The notes under the pieces were generated by a model. That model was given only the letters and a program-made list of their open reading frames with translations, was not told the origin of the DNA and did no database searches. The translations under genes and the position numbers were made by a program. Positions 35,501-43,042 of a stretch of DNA of 64,000 bases are shown here, one piece after another. Within the stretch, counting starts at the first letter, position 1. The number at the start of each line of letters is the position of its first letter. Where the stretch lies: NCBI RefSeq assembly GCF_019175285.1, contig NC_056524.1:97175505-97239504 (forward strand), written 5' to 3'. This DNA comes from Sceloporus undulatus. Taxonomy: Eukaryota; Chordata; Lepidosauria; Squamata; Phrynosomatidae.

Positions 35501-36931
35501 TCTATTTATCTACTTGCATGTGCATGCTTTCAAACTGCTAGGTTGGTAGAAGCTGGGACTAGTGACAACAGCTCACCCAATCATGAAGCACTTGGGCTCC
35601 GAACTGCCAAACGTCCGATCTTCCAATCATCAGACTTGGCATCTTAACAACTAAGCCACAGCATCCCTTTAGTTTAGTTTACACAAACTAAAAACATATT
35701 TTAAAAATACCGGTATACCAAGTTAAAACAACTTAAAGGGTTATGATACACCTAGGTCTCAGTATACATTTTTTTAGTACAGCACTCAGAGTAGTGCTTA
35801 ATGATCAGAAATGGCTTCCATTCTAATTTTCCCCACAGTGTCCCAGAGTAATGCAGCACTGTAGCATAATTCAATGCTCTGTATACCATCAAAGCACTGC
35901 CACTAGCAGTAGTTCCTACAGATGCCAGTGAAGCTAACTAGGATCCACTGCCAAAACAAAGAACCCACCAGAGGCCCCTGTGTGTCCAATCCAGGAGAAC
36001 CTGGAGCCAACTCTCACCAAACTATCTGATTATAGCTGTTCACAGACATTAGACCAAGGGCTTTCCCCCAGTGCTAAAGCAATCCTAAGGATAGGAGGAG
36101 GGCCGCATTCAGAAGAGAAGGAGCAAAAGGAGTGAAAAGGAGTGGGTTCTTTTCCTGGAACATCACCACCACCAGTGCTCCAAATCCATGTTTTCCTCAC
36201 TTTAGGGGTGAGAGAATGGTAGAAGAGTTTAGTACATATGTGTACACAAATAGGTACAGGCCACTTACATTACAGGTTGAAGCCTCCCTTATCTGAAATG
36301 CTAAGGACAAGAAGTATTTTGAATGTTTTCAGATTTTGGAATATTTGCATATACACAATGAGATATCTCAGTAGAAGCACAAAATTCATTTATGTTTTTG
36401 TATACACCTTATAAACATAACCTGGAGACAATTTTAAATTCAAGATTTTAAATTTGTGCATGAAACAAAGTTTGTGCACACCGGACCATCGGAAAGCAAA
36501 GATGTCGCTATCTCAGCCACCCATGTGGACAATCTTGGAGTACTGTAGTTTAGATTTCAGAATTCTGGATAAGGCATATTCTACCTGTATTAAAAGCTGC
36601 AGTCTACTGTAAAATTGGGGCCTAAAACAGGTTGCAACACTGGGATCACTATAGTGGAATCTGCTGTGACTATAATTACACTGTGACATCAATTTTTGTG
36701 ATGGTCATGTCTCCATAAAAACATGCAAGCATATTGATTCTTTTCTCATGCAACCAATCAGCCTATGTAATACTGCCAACATAATCCACAAGCAAAAGCA
36801 TAACACCCCACATACACACACCTCCTAATCATAAATATCAACCCAGTCTAAAATATAGAAAGCATACCACTACTATTAAGGTCTTACTTGTGGTTGGGAA
36901 GATTGGCAACGGAGTTGGGCTCTGCTATCAT
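19440..36931 (-). CDS. STAG-family cohesin subunit, divergent (STAG3-like), 5' half
   Basis: Encodes a stromal-antigen (SA) subunit, which binds the RAD21/REC8 kleisin of the cohesin ring in the nucleus. Nine consecutive exons with GT-AG borders join in frame: 30361-30215, 28864-28768, 27902-27826, 26169-25965, 24757-24606, 23250-23177, 22764-22641, 21612-21514, 19519-19440 (1055 nt, 351 residues). Recognised stretches include [53 protein letters not shown] and [10 protein letters not shown], and the stromalin domain from [20 protein letters not shown] to [19 protein letters not shown] candidate start exon (36931-36888) begins [14 protein letters not shown], like the MI starts of STAG1/2; one or more exons between it and 30361 were not found. 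The PLIxPGPxWKKF form resembles STAG3; STAG1/2 have PLTMPGPQWKKF. Residues equivalent to W334, F367, R370 and F371 of SA2 are kept at identical spacing. No further exon was found left of 19440, so the gene is incomplete. Family is sure; the paralogue is inferred. Confidence 0.88.
20103..20139. repeat. CT microsatellite
   Basis: About 18 CT units in a STAG intron. Confidence 0.95.
20794..21028. mobile_element. foldback MITE, Harbinger-like, copy 1
   Basis: 235 bp that is one long imperfect palindrome. The left arm starts GGGCCCAAACAGACAGG and the right arm is its complement. The arms extend for about 100 bases, with CAGTCCTTAGGACTG at the turn. It is flanked by TTA on both sides, the three-base duplication used by PIF/Harbinger elements. 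A second copy lies at 32790. No coding capacity. Confidence 0.75.
21035..21137 (-). mobile_element. Penelope-like element tail
   Basis: On the minus strand, GAAGATGCCAGCCACAGATG, then GCTGGCAAAACGTCAGGAA, then TAGAACATGGCAACATAGCC. This is a very common squamate repeat end. It sits directly beside the palindromic MITE in a STAG intron, and no protein-coding part is attached. Confidence 0.6.
21079..21126 (-). ncRNA. hammerhead-ribozyme-like motif
   Basis: On the minus strand CTGAAGA (21120 to 21114) is followed by a perfect stem II, TGCCAGC paired with GCTGGCA around a CACAGAT loop, then AAAACGTC. The usual GAAAC is AAAAC here. Stem I is about four pairs between ATTCT before the core and AGGAAT after it. 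GUC is the classical cleavage triplet, and the ACGU stem III is palindromic, suggesting a dimer-type ribozyme. The altered GAAA base may have disabled it. Confidence 0.55.
21140..21513. other. STAG intron, unassigned
   Basis: Intronic sequence between two STAG exons; no repeat family recognised. Confidence 0.5.
23365..23790 (-). mobile_element. CR1 LINE 3' fragment
   Basis: The minus strand carries the standard CR1 terminal region: [20 protein letters not shown], then [16 protein letters not shown], then a 3' UTR matching the ends at 16.98 and 44.82 kb up to the usual GGTCTCTTCCAACTTTG-type tail. It lies in a STAG intron, 115 bp from an exon. 5'-truncated. Confidence 0.85.
23930..24065 (+). 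repeat. probable hAT-derived MITE
   Basis: Contains the common non-coding pattern of a CTCCATAT half and a later AAATTGTGGGAGATGAGTCCAACAA half, as in small hAT-like elements of reptiles and mammals. Ends not defined. Confidence 0.3.
25273..25663. mobile_element. Tigger/pogo-like MITE, copy 1
   Basis: Terminal inverted repeats CAGGTTGAGTCTCTCTTACC and its complement at the right end. TA dinucleotide on both flanks. 391 bp, AT-rich, no transposase. The TA duplication and CAGGTTGAG ends fit Tc1/mariner-superfamily elements of the pogo type. A related copy lies at 36273. Confidence 0.75.
26345..26495. repeat. probable hAT-like MITE
   Basis: The left end reads CAGTGGTGAGGAAACTTTAG and the right part GAAGGTTTACTTTCTCCAGC with CTCTGCTG. 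These are roughly inverted and hAT-like. The flanking duplication was not established. Confidence 0.35.
28261..28500 (+). repeat. tRNA-derived SINE (ACA-type)
   Basis: Complete-looking copy. It has the head GGGAGCCAGCATGGCTTAG, a body with CCCACTGGGTGA and the AAAACTCCATAGTAGGG region, then GCCATAAGTTGGAAGCGACA and an AACAACAAAA tail. The tail matches RTE/BovB LINE 3' ends, its likely mobiliser. Confidence 0.8.
28865..29468. other. STAG intron, unassigned
   Basis: Intronic AT-rich sequence; nothing recognised. Confidence 0.5.
29469..29530. repeat. GT and TATG microsatellite
   Basis: About 15 GT units pass into TATG and then TTTA repeats. Confidence 0.95.
29782..30130. mobile_element. hAT MITE, uninterrupted copy
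   Basis: Ends CAGGGGTAGGCAACC and GGTTGCCTACCCCTG with an exact 8-bp target duplication AAATACCC (29774 to 29781 and 30131 to 30138). 349 bp, non-coding. It serves as the reference empty form for the L1-split copy at 6294 to 12550. It lies 85 bp from a STAG exon. Confidence 0.9.
30585..31830 (+). mobile_element. 5'-truncated L1 (ORF2 C-terminus and 3' UTR)
   Basis: Plus strand encodes [20 protein letters not shown] and the cysteine/WWS region ending [13 protein letters not shown], then [20 protein letters not shown] and the usual L1 tail [15 protein letters not shown] 3' UTR ends with AATAAAGATAATAAAATG and an A-rich tail at 31830. It has fewer breaks than the L1 at 8 to 10 kb. It lies in the intron upstream of the first recognised STAG core exon, antisense to the gene. 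Confidence 0.85.
32315..32561 (+). repeat. tRNA-derived SINE (ACA-type)
   Basis: Same head, body and tail order as the copy at 28.26 kb, ending GATGACACACAACATC. A short internal duplication near GTGTACACATGTGTACTGG is peculiar to this copy. Confidence 0.7.
32790..33024. mobile_element. foldback MITE, Harbinger-like, copy 2
   Basis: Same palindromic element as at 20794, more diverged, and again 235 bp. It is flanked by AGA on both sides, a three-base duplication. Confidence 0.7.
33040..33594. other. probable STAG intron, unassigned
   Basis: No exon or repeat recognised. One or more missing early STAG exons could lie between 30.4 and 36.9 kb. Confidence 0.4.
33595..33795 (+). repeat. 5S-rRNA-derived SINE
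   Basis: The head resembles the 5S rRNA internal promoter (ATCTCATTTGATCTTGGAAT, then GGGAGACCACCAA). It then has the AACTGGCAAAATAACCTCTG body and a GTGTCACCATATGTC region like the RTE tail. Similar copies lie at 57.26 and 57.53 kb. Confidence 0.7.
34381..34551 (+). repeat. tRNA-derived SINE (ACA-type), internally shortened
   Basis: Head GAGAGCCAATGTGATGTAG and tail GAAATGACTTGAAGACACAC with A/C-rich end; the middle is shorter than in the 28.26-kb copy. Confidence 0.7.
34735..35100 (+). repeat. L2-like LINE tails
   Basis: CACAGGGTGGTATACAAATAA near 34.78 kb and CCACCTTGATTGCGATGGAC with GGCAGGATATAGATAAAAG and a TTG repeat near 35.03 to 35.09 kb are both typical L2-like LINE or LINE-tailed SINE 3' ends. 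Confidence 0.45.
35160..35212 (-). repeat. short CR1 tail fragment
   Basis: ATTATAGAGTTGGAATAGAC and CCACAAGGGCCATCAACTCC match the last bases of CR1 in reverse. Confidence 0.65.
35257..35667 (-). repeat. tRNA-derived SINE with a nested LINE-tail insert
   Basis: Minus-oriented tRNA SINE of a third type (internal landmarks GGGGGCGGCGTTCATCTCCG, CATGTGGCCAGCATGACTGC, CTGCTAGGTTGG). It is flanked by a 14-bp duplication TTTAGTTTAGTTTA at 35243 and 35668. Inside, about 60 bases with TATTTATTGATTAGCTCATG and GGCCATCTCAAAGTACCACA interrupt it between two copies of GAATGTCTA. The insert matches sequence near 2380. Confidence 0.75.
35690..36270. other. unassigned non-coding sequence
   Basis: Nothing recognised; probably STAG intron or 5' region. 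Confidence 0.4.
36273..36587. mobile_element. Tigger/pogo-like MITE, copy 2
   Basis: Starts CAGGTTGAAGCCTCCCTTAT after TA and ends in a decayed inverted repeat ACCTG before TA. The interior resembles the element at 25273. Confidence 0.65.
36888..36931 (-). CDS. candidate start-codon exon of the STAG-like gene
   Basis: ATG at 36931 opens 14 codons ([14 protein letters not shown]) and ends two bases into a codon at a good donor, AA|GTAAGA. A possible acceptor after a pyrimidine-rich stretch lies about 20 bases upstream of the ATG. Vertebrate STAG1 and STAG2 also begin with MI in a short first coding exon. The next exon, needed to restore phase before 30361, was not located, so this stays tentative. 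Confidence 0.4.
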
Positions 36932-36959
36932 TTCCACTACATCCTCTCAGTAGCAGAGA

Positions 36960-37446
36960 AAGCAAGCAACACTTCCACATGAAAAGAATATAAACCGCAG
37001 AAATTCAAATTCACTTCCTTTAGCGCTCATCTGAGAAGTGACAGCAGCACTGTATAAAACATAACCACAGACAATACAAACTGTTAAATTATAAACATTT
37101 GAAAATACAATAGATTAAAACCAGCAATTCCAATATAGACCAATAGATATATCACTAGCATAATTAAGACAGAAACCAAATTCCCATCTGCTACTACAGG
37201 ACAAAAAACATCCCTGATGAAATAATATTTATAAAAAGGGTTAGTATTCAAAAAGAAGTATGCAGTCTTCTGAGTTGCACAGAACCTTTCCATGCAAGAT
37301 GTTCTGTTCTATTTATCATGTTCATATTCGCACCTTCCTTCCACAAGCTCATCTACATATATCAGCATATTTCCTTTTTGTTATCCAAAGAATATTGTGA
37401 GTTACAGTTAGCTAAGAGATTATGATTCCCTAAGGACACCCAATAA
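36960..37446. other. unassigned non-coding sequence
   Basis: Nothing recognised upstream of the candidate STAG start exon; probably its first intron. Confidence 0.4.
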
Positions 37447-37456
37447 NNNNNNNNNN
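37447..37456. other. assembly gap (10 N)
   Basis: Ten N, a placeholder of arbitrary size. Confidence 0.99.
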
Positions 37457-38344
37457 ATTTCATAGCTGAGCAAGAACTACTGACTTACATTTCCAACTGA
37501 AACAATCTACTACTCAACAGTACTGATTCTCCATGTTTCTAAGTAGAAGCATATTAAGTTGAGCTTCCTTTTCAGAGGTATTTTATTACTGAAACAGAAA
37601 TAAAATCACATACAGGTACTGGCAACTCTGAACGTTCTTTACCTGAGAAATTCATGGAGTCACCATAAGCTGACAAGCAACTTAAAGGAGTTCACATGTA
37701 TGTGTGTGCACACACAAATCAATTAAGCCCTATTCTGATGTTATTGACAGGACTTGTTCTACACATGAACAGGACCAGGCCAAATGGCTCTATCTCCTGT
37801 GATATACAGGACCTCCTCAAGTGTGTGTATTCAACACTAACAGCCAATGTAGAGGAGAACCCTTCATGGTACAGCTGCATGTGTACAGATGCCTCCATGC
37901 AAGACTACCCTGTACTATCTGAATTCCAATCCATGTAGAGGACTCTGCATACAGCTATACATAAAAAGACTCTTTTGCCATGGATGTTCACACTGCATGT
38001 GCAGGCACTAAGGCAGCAGAGCTAACTAGAATGGTTCCACTTGCAAGCTTGGTAAGCCCTTCATGGTAAGACCTTTCTAGACTTTCCTAGAAAAACCTAG
38101 TGTAATGGTGAAGGCTGCAGTCCCATAAGCATTTGTACAAAAGAAGGTTTGATTGAACTCAATGGATTTAGTTCTAAATGGACATACACAGGACAGCACT
38201 GTAAGAGAATTTATTGTGAACCAGGAAGTCCCTGGCTCAAGTCTCCCCTCTCTTATGAACCCACCTGGTGTCCTTAGACAAGCACATTTCTGTCTTTCTC
38301 TACCTCCCATGTACAACACATGCAACATTAATGCTGACTTGAAG

Positions 38345-38547
38345 TATGGCTGCTGCAAAACTGCAAAATTAATGCAGTTTGACACCGCTTTAACTGTCAT
38401 GGCTCTATTCTATGGAATCCTGGCATTTGTAGCTTGTTATGGCACCAGAACTCTTTGACAGAGAAGGCAAAATCTCTCAGGTTTCCAAAGCATTAAGCCA
38501 TGGCAGTTAAAGTGGTGTCAAACTGCAGAGTAAATGCAGTCTTAGAG
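38345..38547. repeat. foldback MITE, family B, copy 1
   Basis: The left arm has GCAGTTTGACACCGCTTTAA and the right arm TTAAAGTGGTGTCAAACTGC. The centre has GGCATTTGTAGCTTGTTATG. A related copy is at 41082. Confidence 0.65.
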
Positions 38548-39023
38548 AGTTACTGTAAACACAGGAAGCATGTTGAAAGCAGAGTACAAAGCAACATCAG
38601 CACTACCGTCACAGAACAGGGGAATTTCAAGATACACAGAGGACTTGTAGGGAAAAACAGCAATTGAAAAGATCCTTCTGAAAATGTAAAAACCTTTTTA
38701 TGACACATATTGCTCTAATACTAATCAGACATCATAGGTTCCATGGTAAATGAAAAGGCTTACCTCATATAAAACCAAGAAGTTAAATTGGGTAACTTTT
38801 TCCTAGTGACTCGAGGATGAGATGTTGTATCCTTTTAATTAAAATCTGGATAACACATTGTTTCTTTGCCGAATGTGCTGCAATATACAAATTTAGGAAA
38901 TAAAGTACTGTATCTAAAAATGCATTCTTCTTTGATCAACTTCTAGCATTTCTCTAAAACGACACATAGATCTATTTAATTATAACTACAAAATCACAGA
39001 TAATGAAACAGAAAGCAGTAGTA

Positions 39024-39254
39024 CAGTGGGTCCTTGTTATCCACTGAGGGGTTTCGTTTTAAGAGTACCCATGAATACTAAAATCCCTGGGTGTTCAAGT
39101 CTCATTAAATACAATGAATAGGACAATGGTGTTCCTTATATAAAATGGCCAAATCAAGGTTTGCTTTTGGGAATTTATTATTTTTAAGAACATTTTCAAG
39201 CCACGGATGCTTGAATCCATGGCTAAAGTATACGTGGATATGGAGGGCCAACTG
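39024..39254. mobile_element. Tigger/pogo-like MITE, copy 3
   Basis: CAGTGGGTCCTTGTTATCC on the left and GGAGGGCCAACTG on the right, with TA on both flanks, 231 bp. The interior CAAGGTTTGCTTTTGGGAAT is shared with the fragment at 52206. Confidence 0.75.
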
Positions 39255-39259
39255 TATTC

Positions 39260-40310
39260 ATCCCTCAGGGGAAGGAAATTGCACTGCTCAGATATTGCTG
39301 GGCCCCAAATCCTATAAGCTTTAGCCAGCACAGCCAATAGTGAGAGATGGCAGGAGACAAAACATATGGAAAACTGAAAATCATCTTAATGGGCAAGCAT
39401 ATGAATCACCTCCTCCAACTAGTCTGCCTCATTGCCAACTTCTTACTGGACAATGTCTGGATTGATATGCTGGAGTGACTACTGCTCATCTAGAACACAA
39501 ATGCAGTGATCATAGCAAAAACAAAATAATAGAAGAGAGGGATAATGCAAACTACTACTCCACTCTCAAGTTTCTGCAGTAGCTGGAAGTTCATTCAAAG
39601 AATTACCAAGCCTACATTCCTGGAGATGTCTGATCACAATGACACATGTCTTAGTTGCAGGCCATTTGTATTAGTGTAACATGCTGTACGTAGGAATGAT
39701 TTTGAAGTGTGTTTGGAAACTTCAGCCATGCTAACATGCTAAGGCCAGCCTGGGACTGTTTTAAGGGAGCATATAAGCCCACAGTTAAATCAACGCTGCT
39801 GGTTACAAGTCTGTTTCCAGACACATCTCAAAGTTCTAGTCATAACATCTAAAACCCAATACAACTGGGGTGTAAGGTATCTATTTCCACTCAGGCTTTG
39901 ATACCTGCAGAATATATCCTTTTCTTGGTCCTGCCACTTTCATGTGTTTGAACAAATATATTGAAGGGTTTTTTTATTTTTCACATAAATTATTAGTCAT
40001 ATTAGAAATCTAATACACTATTTTCAACTTATTTGTATTCTAATGTTACAGCTAGACTAACTGTATTTGAATATAGCTTAATTGTAGGTTTTATGTTGTT
40101 TAATTATGTTAATTATATACTTGTTCTTTAATTATGTTACAAGATGTCTTTTGATCCCAATTCTGGAATTAAAAAAAAAGCAGGATACAAACCAAAACAA
40201 CGTATGTACAAATACTGGTATTCTGGTTATATGATCCAAAGAAAAGGCAAGGAAGGGGACATGGATCAGGGAGGGATAGTGATAGCTTAACAAAGAGAGC
40301 GGAGTCTAAT
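39260..40310. other. unassigned non-coding sequence
   Basis: AT-rich; no exon or repeat family confidently seen. Confidence 0.4.
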
Positions 40311-40317
40311 AAAGCAA

Positions 40318-40530
40318 AGCATGGGGATCTTGCAGAACCTTTAAGACTGACTGAAAAAATAGAAGTTGGTAGCAAAGGCTTTCATAAACATGAGCCTACT
40401 TCCTCAGATGCACAGAGTTAGTACCATGAGACATGAGCCTACAGATACATTTAAGAAAGTAGGCTCAAGTCTACGAAAGCTCATGTTACCAACTTTTCTC
40501 TTTCAGTTAAGTCTCAGAGGTGCAAGATAT
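40318..40530. repeat. Penelope-like tails in inverted pair with hammerhead-like cores
   Basis: The minus-strand arm (about 40400 to 40325) reads CTGAGGAAGTAGGCTCATG, then GAAAGCC, then ACCAACTTCTATTTTTTCAG and AAAGGTTCTGCAAGATCC. The plus-strand arm (about 40450 to 40530) reads AAGTAGGCTCAAGTCTACGA, AAGCTCATG and ACCAACTTTTCTCTTTCAG. The first arm keeps the CUGANGA and GAAA core strings. The second keeps a good stem II (GTAG paired with CTAC) and GAAA, but its first core string is altered. Confidence 0.5.
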
Positions 40531-41081
40531 CCCTTTCCACAGTGATTTTCCAAACTAACACTGCCTTTGAATTCTACCAGAAAATTTAAGAAAAGCAAGA
40601 CTCCTTCATTGCTGTATGTAGTGATATTAGATCCCCCAAAATCAATGTCCTGGGTAATATCAGGATCCAGAACAGGATTCTGAGAGTGATCTAGAGGTGG
40701 AAAAAATAGGAAAGAAAGCCAAAACAGCTGGAAGAAAGAGACCTTGTGTACTCAAAACCCCTTTTCTCTTTGAAAACACTACTTTTTGGACTATGGTTCC
40801 CAGATTTCCTAGCCAGCATGACCACTACCCAAAGGCCATGGATTACAGGTAATTGGGTAAAGGGCTGTAAAGCTTCCCAGTCTGCTTTAAACCATGGCAT
40901 CCAATGAAATATACCCCAAAGAACAATTTATCGCTGCAGACTTTTAATTTAACACAGAATTAAGGATCCATAAAAAGGAACCCTAAAAACCTGCAGCCAT
41001 ACATGGCAGAACATGCAATGCAAAAAGAAAGTCCTTGCAAATAGTAGGAGTGGAAAACAAAAACGTAAATGTAGATTGCCT

Positions 41082-41297
41082 CCACACTGCAAAAATAATC
41101 CAGATTTACACCACTTTAACTGCCAGGGCTCAATGCTATAATGCTATGGGATCCTGGGATTTGTAGTTTGTTGTGGCACCAGAGCTCTCTCTGACAGAGA
41201 AGGGTAAACATCTCACAAAATTACAAATCTCACAGCATTGAGCCTTGGCCGTCAAAGTGGTGTCACACTGGATTATTTCTGGACTGTGGATGCAGCC
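41082..41297. repeat. foldback MITE, family B, copy 2
   Basis: Arms TCCACACTGCAAAAATAATC and its approximate complement near 41270. The interior CACTTTAACTGCC, GGATTTGTAGTTTGTTGTGG and GACAGAGAAGG match the copy at 38345. Confidence 0.65.
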
Positions 41298-41469
41298 GTA
41301 GTTGACAATGAAAAGTATACACCCCAGAATGAGCAGAAGTCATGCAAGATGTCATTTGGAAAGGGTGGGATTTCAATGCATTGCTGGAGAAGTCAGTCTT
41401 CTGCTCTTTGGATACCAGCTGACAGATGGAAAATCCATAGGTGGAGATCAGACAGAGGAAATGGATATA

Positions 41470-41792
41470 CAGTTGTCCCTCCATATTCGCTAGGGTTAGG
41501 GGAACAAGACCCCCTGAATATGGGAAACCCGCAAATAACAAAAACACTGTTTTTACCTGAAGGACACCTTTCTAGGAATCTCTAAGTCCTCCAGTGCAAC
41601 TCTGTGGTCAATGTCCAACATACACTGACCATAGAATGGCACTGGAGTAGCTACAAATGGTCTTTCAGTGCAACTTTCAGTTAAAGTTGACCACAGAGTT
41701 ACACTGGAGGACCTAGACAGTCCTAGAGAGAACATATTAATGAAATCCGTGAATAATCAAAGCCGCAAATATCAAATATGGAGGGATGACTG
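41470..41792. mobile_element. Tigger/pogo-like MITE, copy 4
   Basis: CAGTTGTCCCTCCATATTCG on the left and AATATGGAGGGATGACTG on the right, TA on both flanks, 323 bp. This is the standard pogo-group terminus. Confidence 0.85.
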
Positions 41793-41842
41793 TATATATA
41801 TACAGTATATACACACACACATGCAAATACATATATGACTAT

Positions 41843-42077
41843 GAAAGCCAGCATGGTACAGTGGTTTGAGTGTTGCACTAGGACTCTGAAAATCAGGTTT
41901 CAATTTCCATCTCGGCTATGGAAACCCACTGGCTGCCCTTAGGAAAGTCACACTCTCTCAGCCTCAGAGGACAGCAATGGCAAACCTCCCTTTGAGGAAA
42001 CTTGCCAAGAAAACCCTGTGGTGGGTCCTCCTTAGTGTCGCCATGAGTTGGGAACGACCTGAAGGCAAAAAACATGA
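41843..42077 (+). repeat. tRNA-derived SINE (ACA-type)
   Basis: Head GAAAGCCAGCATGGTACAG, body ATGGAAACCCACTGGCTGC, tail GCCATGAGTTGGGAACGACC with GAAGGCAAAAAAC. Confidence 0.8.
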
Positions 42078-42130
42078 CATATATATCTATATGCAGAGAT
42101 ATATCAATACAAATTTATCTTTTTAAGCGT

Positions 42131-42252
42131 TCCTTGGGCAAGTCAGACTCTCTCAGCCTCAGAGGAAGGCAAAGACAAGCCAAGGAAACCCCATGACAGC
42201 TTCACCTTAGAGCCACCATAAGTCGCAATGGAAGGCTCACACACACACACAG
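42131..42252 (+). repeat. SINE 3' fragment with AC repeat
   Basis: The second half of the same SINE family (GGGCAAGTCAGACTCTCTCA to GCCACCATAAGTCGC), ending in about eight AC units. Confidence 0.6.
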
Positions 42253-42754
42253 AGTGAATGCTGAGGGGGAAAGTAGTAGAAAGGGTCCCTGTGGCCCATT
42301 TGTTGTTGCTGCTGCTGCTGCAGTGCGCCTCCCAGCCAGGGGGCCCTATCTCCCACCCCGGGGTTTCCTCGTCTTCTGAGGGGGTCTTGCCACTGCCTCC
42401 CTCCGAAGCTGAGAGAGTGTCAGGGCTCACAGTCCAAGGTTAGAGGGCGATACTAACAGGGCTTAAAGCGCGTGGAGAGGGAGCAGGAAGGAGGAAGGGG
42501 GAGAGGCTCAGGAGACACAGACACACAAATGCAAGGGGGGGGGGCTCTATGTACCTCAATGCATCCCTAGGCGGGCGGGCGCCCCCTAGCGGGCGGGCTG
42601 CAACATCTGGGCCCAGCAGGAGCAGCTGCAGCACTGACAAGTCCTGGCCTGGGTCACGGCGAGAGCGGCGGCGGCGTCGCGAGCCAGCCCCGCCCCACTG
42701 CCATCGAACCCCCCTCCTCCTCCTCCACTCAGCAGCACCCCCACCTCCTTCTCC

Positions 42755-42782
42755 TGACGTCACGTGCCGCGGCCTGTCCAAT
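42755..42782. promoter_or_regulatory. CRE / E-box composite with CCAAT box
   Basis: TGACGTCA at 42755 to 42762 is a full palindromic cAMP-response element. It overlaps CACGTG (42761 to 42766), a full E-box. CCAAT follows at 42778 to 42782. All are consensus matches within the island. Confidence 0.6.
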
Positions 42783-42961
42783 AAGACCCCAGACTCACCA
42801 GAGAACCCCCGTGTGTTGTTGTTCCGAGTACAACTCGAAGGGAGGGGAATTGGAGAAATCTCTCTCTTTCTAAGGCTCCGCCCTTTTGTGGGCGTGGCTT
42901 GGCGACTTCTCATTGCGCCTGCGTGAGGAGGAGGAGAGCGGAACAAAAAAGGAAGCGCTCT

Positions 42962-42985
42962 ATGTTCCTGGGGGGGCTCCATTAA
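42962..42985 (+). other. possible upstream ORF of GTPBP6
   Basis: ATG followed by seven codons and a stop (MFLGGLH), 57 bases before the GTPBP6 start and out of frame with it. It matters only if transcription starts upstream of 42962, which is not shown by the sequence. Confidence 0.3.
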
Positions 42986-43042
42986 GGGACGAACAGCGGA
43001 GACTAAGGGGGACTATAATCAGTGTTGCGCATATAGGTTTCT

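Noticed and set aside
42440-42982. 180-codon minus-strand open frame in the CpG island
   Set aside because: Long frames are expected in GC-rich islands; the low-complexity Arg/Pro/Ser product has no recognisable domain.
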